Shown: in pieces, positions 6,064 through 6,637 of the stretch
Numbering within the stretch: position 1 is the stretch's first letter
Layout of the letters: each line of letters opens with the position of its first letter
DNA from: Deltaproteobacteria bacterium
GTDB taxonomy: Bacteria > Desulfobacterota > SM23-61
Assembly (NCBI GenBank): GCA_026388915.1
Contig: JAPLIW010000676.1
Location: 1 to 6,637, forward strand
Length of the DNA: 6,637 nucleotides
Direction of reading: 5' to 3'
Notes under the pieces: model-generated
What the model saw: the letters and a program-made list of their open reading frames with translations, nothing else
The model's database searches: none
Told to the model about the DNA's origin: nothing
Translations under genes and position numbers: made by a program

Positions 6064-6070
6064 AAGGAGG
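6064..6070 (+). promoter_or_regulatory. Ribosome binding site that sets the CBS gene start
   Basis: AAGGAGG is a full Shine-Dalgarno. Two in-frame ATGs follow, at 6075 (4 nt away) and 6078 (7 nt away); the second has the better spacing. A further in-frame ATG at 6045 lies upstream of the Shine-Dalgarno and would add residues not seen in the family, so it is rejected. Confidence 0.85.
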
Positions 6071-6077
6071 ATGGATG

Positions 6078-6524
6078 ATGAAAACCGTAAGAGATTTGCT
6101 GCGGGCGAAAAAATCACAAGATGTATGGTCGATCACCCCTGATACCCTTGTCTATCGGGCGTTACAGCTCTTGGATGAGAAGAGGATCGGCGCTCTTCCG
6201 GTGGTGGAAAAAGGGGAACTGGTGGGGATCGTCTCCGAGCGCGATTATGCGCGGAAGGTCATCCTGGAGGGAAAATCATCCAAGGAGACCCACACGAAGG
6301 AAATCATGTCCACCAGGATCTATGTCGTCACCCCTGACAGCACGATGGAAGAATGCATGGCCCTGATGAACGAGCAGCGGATCCGGCACCTGCCGGTCAT
6401 AGAAAAGGGAACCAACCGCCTCCTGGGGGTCATCAGCATCGGGGACGTTTTGAAATCCATCATCTCCGAACAGAAGATTATGATCGAGAACCTCAGCGGC
6501 TACATCATGGGCAGGATTGTTTAA
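6078..6524 (+). CDS. Stand-alone tandem CBS-domain protein
   Basis: 148 residues made almost entirely of two CBS domains (PF00571): CBS1 about 12-64 (VWSITPDTLVYRALQLLDEK, GALPVV, GIVSERDYARKV) and CBS2 about 79-133 (VVTPDSTMEECMALMNEQ, RHLPVI, GVISIGDVLK). A pair forms a Bateman module that usually binds AMP, ATP or S-adenosylmethionine; the aspartates in SERD (Asp56) and SIGD (Asp123) sit where the ribose-binding aspartate of CBS pairs lies. No catalytic, membrane or DNA-binding domain is attached, so it is probably a cytoplasmic energy or adenylate sensor acting on an unknown partner. The tail NLSGYIMGRIV resembles the C-terminus of this common subfamily. The start at 6078 follows the Shine-Dalgarno; 6075 is an alternative adding one Met. 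The leader of about 210 nt and its hairpins suggest post-initiation regulation, which is inference. Confidence 0.93.
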   Translation: MKTVRDLLRAKKSQDVWSITPDTLVYRALQLLDEKRIGALPVVEKGELVGIVSERDYARKVILEGKSSKETHTKEIMSTRIYVVTPDSTMEECMALMNEQRIRHLPVIEKGTNRLLGVISIGDVLKSIISEQKIMIENLSGYIMGRIV

Positions 6525-6548
6525 AGGGGCGACCGAGCGATCGCCCTT
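6525..6548 (+). terminator. Hairpin directly after the CBS stop codon (terminator without T tract)
   Basis: AGGGGCGA (6525-6532) pairs with TCGCCCTT (6541-6548) in an 8-bp stem with one G-T pair and an 8-nt loop. It begins immediately after the TAA. No T run follows (GCCTGTGG comes next), so it is either an RNA-stabilising end or a weak terminator. From 6549 to the window end I see no gene, only GC-rich and then AT-rich sequence. Confidence 0.4.
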
Positions 6549-6637
6549 GCCTGTGGCGATGGCTTTGCAGGCTTTTGCGGCCACTCCCTCTGTACACCAC
6601 TTAGGTTCAAATTCTGAAATCTTTATTAAGCAAAAAG

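Larger units (their letters stand above)
5685..6077. other. 393-bp gene-free stretch between the bactofilin and CBS genes
   Basis: I see no supportable protein gene here. The first part (5685-5730) includes a T-rich ATTTATTTTTTC run without a good preceding stem. From about 5738 to 5830 the plus strand is strikingly rich in C and T, with TCGTC repeated several times. Next come a sigma-70-like promoter (5832-5859), two foldable hairpins (5905-5934 and 5941-5974) with a T-rich run, a spacer of about 80 nt, and the Shine-Dalgarno of the CBS gene. The length and the structures suggest regulatory RNA rather than a simple spacer. Confidence 0.7.

Noticed and set aside
5856..6065. Minus-strand reading frame ending in the 15-residue peptide MFSVLLATGEYLLLL, which has its own ATG after a GGAGG
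   Set aside because: The Shine-Dalgarno-like GGAGG is simply the complement of a hairpin arm. No minus-strand promoter is evident, nothing it could lead into lies downstream on that strand, and the longer frame has no family resemblance.
6560..6637. GGTTCAAATTC near the right end as a tRNA T-loop
   Set aside because: The putative T-stem has two wobble pairs, and I could find no matching acceptor, anticodon or D arm upstream.

Overview
This window looks like chromosomal DNA from a Gram-negative bacterium, most probably of the former Deltaproteobacteria (Desulfobacterota and relatives). That placement is inferred from the gene mix: queA directly behind a SpoIID/LytB-domain gene, a DUF169 protein, a bactofilin behind a small membrane protein, and a stand-alone two-CBS protein. 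No rRNA or other phylogenetic marker is present. The sequence is moderately GC-rich by eye. I see no transposase, integrase, phage gene, CRISPR array, tRNA or rRNA.

Left half (1-4410), all on the minus strand. In transcription order: a DUF169 protein (4410-3643), a secreted M16 zinc peptidase (3578-2250), a secreted SpoIID/LytB-domain protein (2158-995) and queA (998 to beyond the left edge). DUF169 and M16 lie 64 bp apart and may be co-transcribed. A near-consensus sigma-70 promoter between M16 and spoIID gives the spoIID-queA pair its own transcription start. The spoIID stop and queA start overlap as ATGA.

Middle (4411-4632), a divergent intergenic region. It holds a perfect 14-bp palindrome, an imperfect 13-bp-arm dyad, and just after the dyad a TTGACA-type promoter reading right.

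Right half, plus strand. A bitopic membrane protein with a coiled coil (4633-5250) is followed 32 bp later by a bactofilin (5283-5684). The pair resembles bactofilin modules in which a membrane partner links the cytoplasmic polymer to the envelope. After it comes a 393-bp gene-free stretch: a pyrimidine-rich segment, then a strong promoter, then about 120 nt able to fold into two hairpins ending in a T-rich run, and finally an excellent ribosome binding site for a two-CBS-domain protein (6078-6524). This stretch is the best candidate here for something undescribed: a leader regulatory RNA or attenuator, or a small RNA.

Overall, four of the seven genes act at or near the cell envelope: the SpoIID-type glycan enzyme, the periplasmic M16 peptidase, the membrane protein and the bactofilin. 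QueA modifies tRNA, the CBS protein probably senses an adenine nucleotide, and the role of DUF169 proteins is unknown to me.
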